Assembly: GCA_000146855.1 (NCBI GenBank)
Contig: GL405246.1
Span: 1,336,609-1,343,193, forward strand
DNA length: 6,585 nucleotides
Direction: 5' to 3'
Source: [Eubacterium] yurii subsp. margaretiae ATCC 43715
Lineage (GTDB): Bacteria; Bacillota; Clostridia; Peptostreptococcales; Filifactoraceae
Below are positions 6,533 through 6,585 of the stretch, in pieces (within the stretch, counting starts at the first letter, position 1; every line of letters begins with the position of its first letter). The notes beneath the pieces were generated by a model that was not told where the DNA came from, did not search any database, and saw only the letters and a list, made by a program, of their open reading frames with translations. The translations under genes were made by a program, and so were the position numbers.

Positions 6533-6561
6533 ATTATAACAATAAAAAAATAAATATACAA
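6533..6561 (-). promoter_or_regulatory. Candidate distal glg promoter
   Basis: On the - strand TTGTAT (6561 to 6556, three of six matches to TTGACA) is followed after exactly 17 bases by a perfect TATAAT (6538 to 6533). The predicted start is near 6526, just before the 10-base inverted repeat at 6475-6524. Of the two candidates it has the better -35 and spacing, but it lies about 290 bases from glgC. Confidence 0.45.
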
Positions 6562-6585
6562 GAGTTTTTTACTACAGTTTCATAG

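Larger units (their letters stand above)
6247..6585 (-). other. Upstream and leader region of the glg operon
   Basis: About 340 non-coding, very AT-rich bases up to the window edge. No ORF with a credible ribosome binding site is seen on either strand. One - strand frame is open from the edge (6584) to a TAA at 6534-6536, but its 16 residues are too few to call the tail of a gene. Signals listed separately are two candidate promoters, a 10-base direct repeat, an 11-base palindrome and two inverted repeats. An 8-base perfect palindrome, ACCTAGGT, lies at 6294-6301. If transcription starts near 6526 the leader is about 280 bases; if near 6415 it is about 170. I could not match it to a known riboswitch class. 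Confidence 0.6.

Noticed and set aside
6534..6584. Possible C-terminal tail of a - strand gene entering from the right edge
   Set aside because: Only 16 codons of hydrophobic, AT-biased sequence are visible before the stop, and the stretch includes a promoter-like element; not enough to call a gene.

Overview
The window is AT-rich DNA, with extremely AT-rich gaps between genes, compact operons and strong AGGAGG-type ribosome binding sites. This fits a low-GC Gram-positive bacterium (Bacillota). Two gene-family signals agree. A paired glgC and glgD is typical of Bacillota. An ATP-grasp ligase resembling the D-aspartate ligase of Enterococcus faecium suggests a cell wall whose peptide stems are bridged by a D-amino acid, as in enterococci, lactococci and several anaerobic cocci. 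I cannot name the genus from sequence alone.

The left part (about 86-2187, + strand) looks like one transcription unit: an extended -10 promoter; a 45-residue single-span membrane peptide (140-277); the D-aspartate-ligase-like ATP-grasp enzyme (295-1515); and a stand-alone NAD(P)HX epimerase domain protein (1519-2187). The two large genes are almost fused, because the ribosome binding site of the second runs into the stop codon of the first.

The centre (2188-2576) is a gene-free convergent gap. It holds a clear bidirectional intrinsic terminator at 2465-2492 that serves both flanking operons, and a smaller hairpin at 2320-2350.

The right part (2577-6246, - strand) is a compact glycogen-synthesis operon, glgC-glgD-glgA. 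GlgC is the catalytic ADP-glucose pyrophosphorylase subunit. GlgD is a paralogue lacking the recognisable catalytic motifs, presumably a regulatory subunit. GlgA is glycogen synthase. glgC and glgD overlap by 8 bases with a GTG start, and glgD and glgA abut exactly (TAG followed by ATG). Branching enzyme and phosphorylase genes are not in the window.

Upstream of glgC (6247-6585) is about 340 bases of non-coding DNA with two candidate promoters, a 10-base direct repeat (TCAGAAAGCG on the - strand, two copies 80 bases apart) that resembles half of a CcpA cre site, and two inverted repeats. This region and the small membrane peptide are the least explained parts of the window. I saw no transposon, phage gene, CRISPR array, tRNA or rRNA, and no clear sign of a new multi-gene system.
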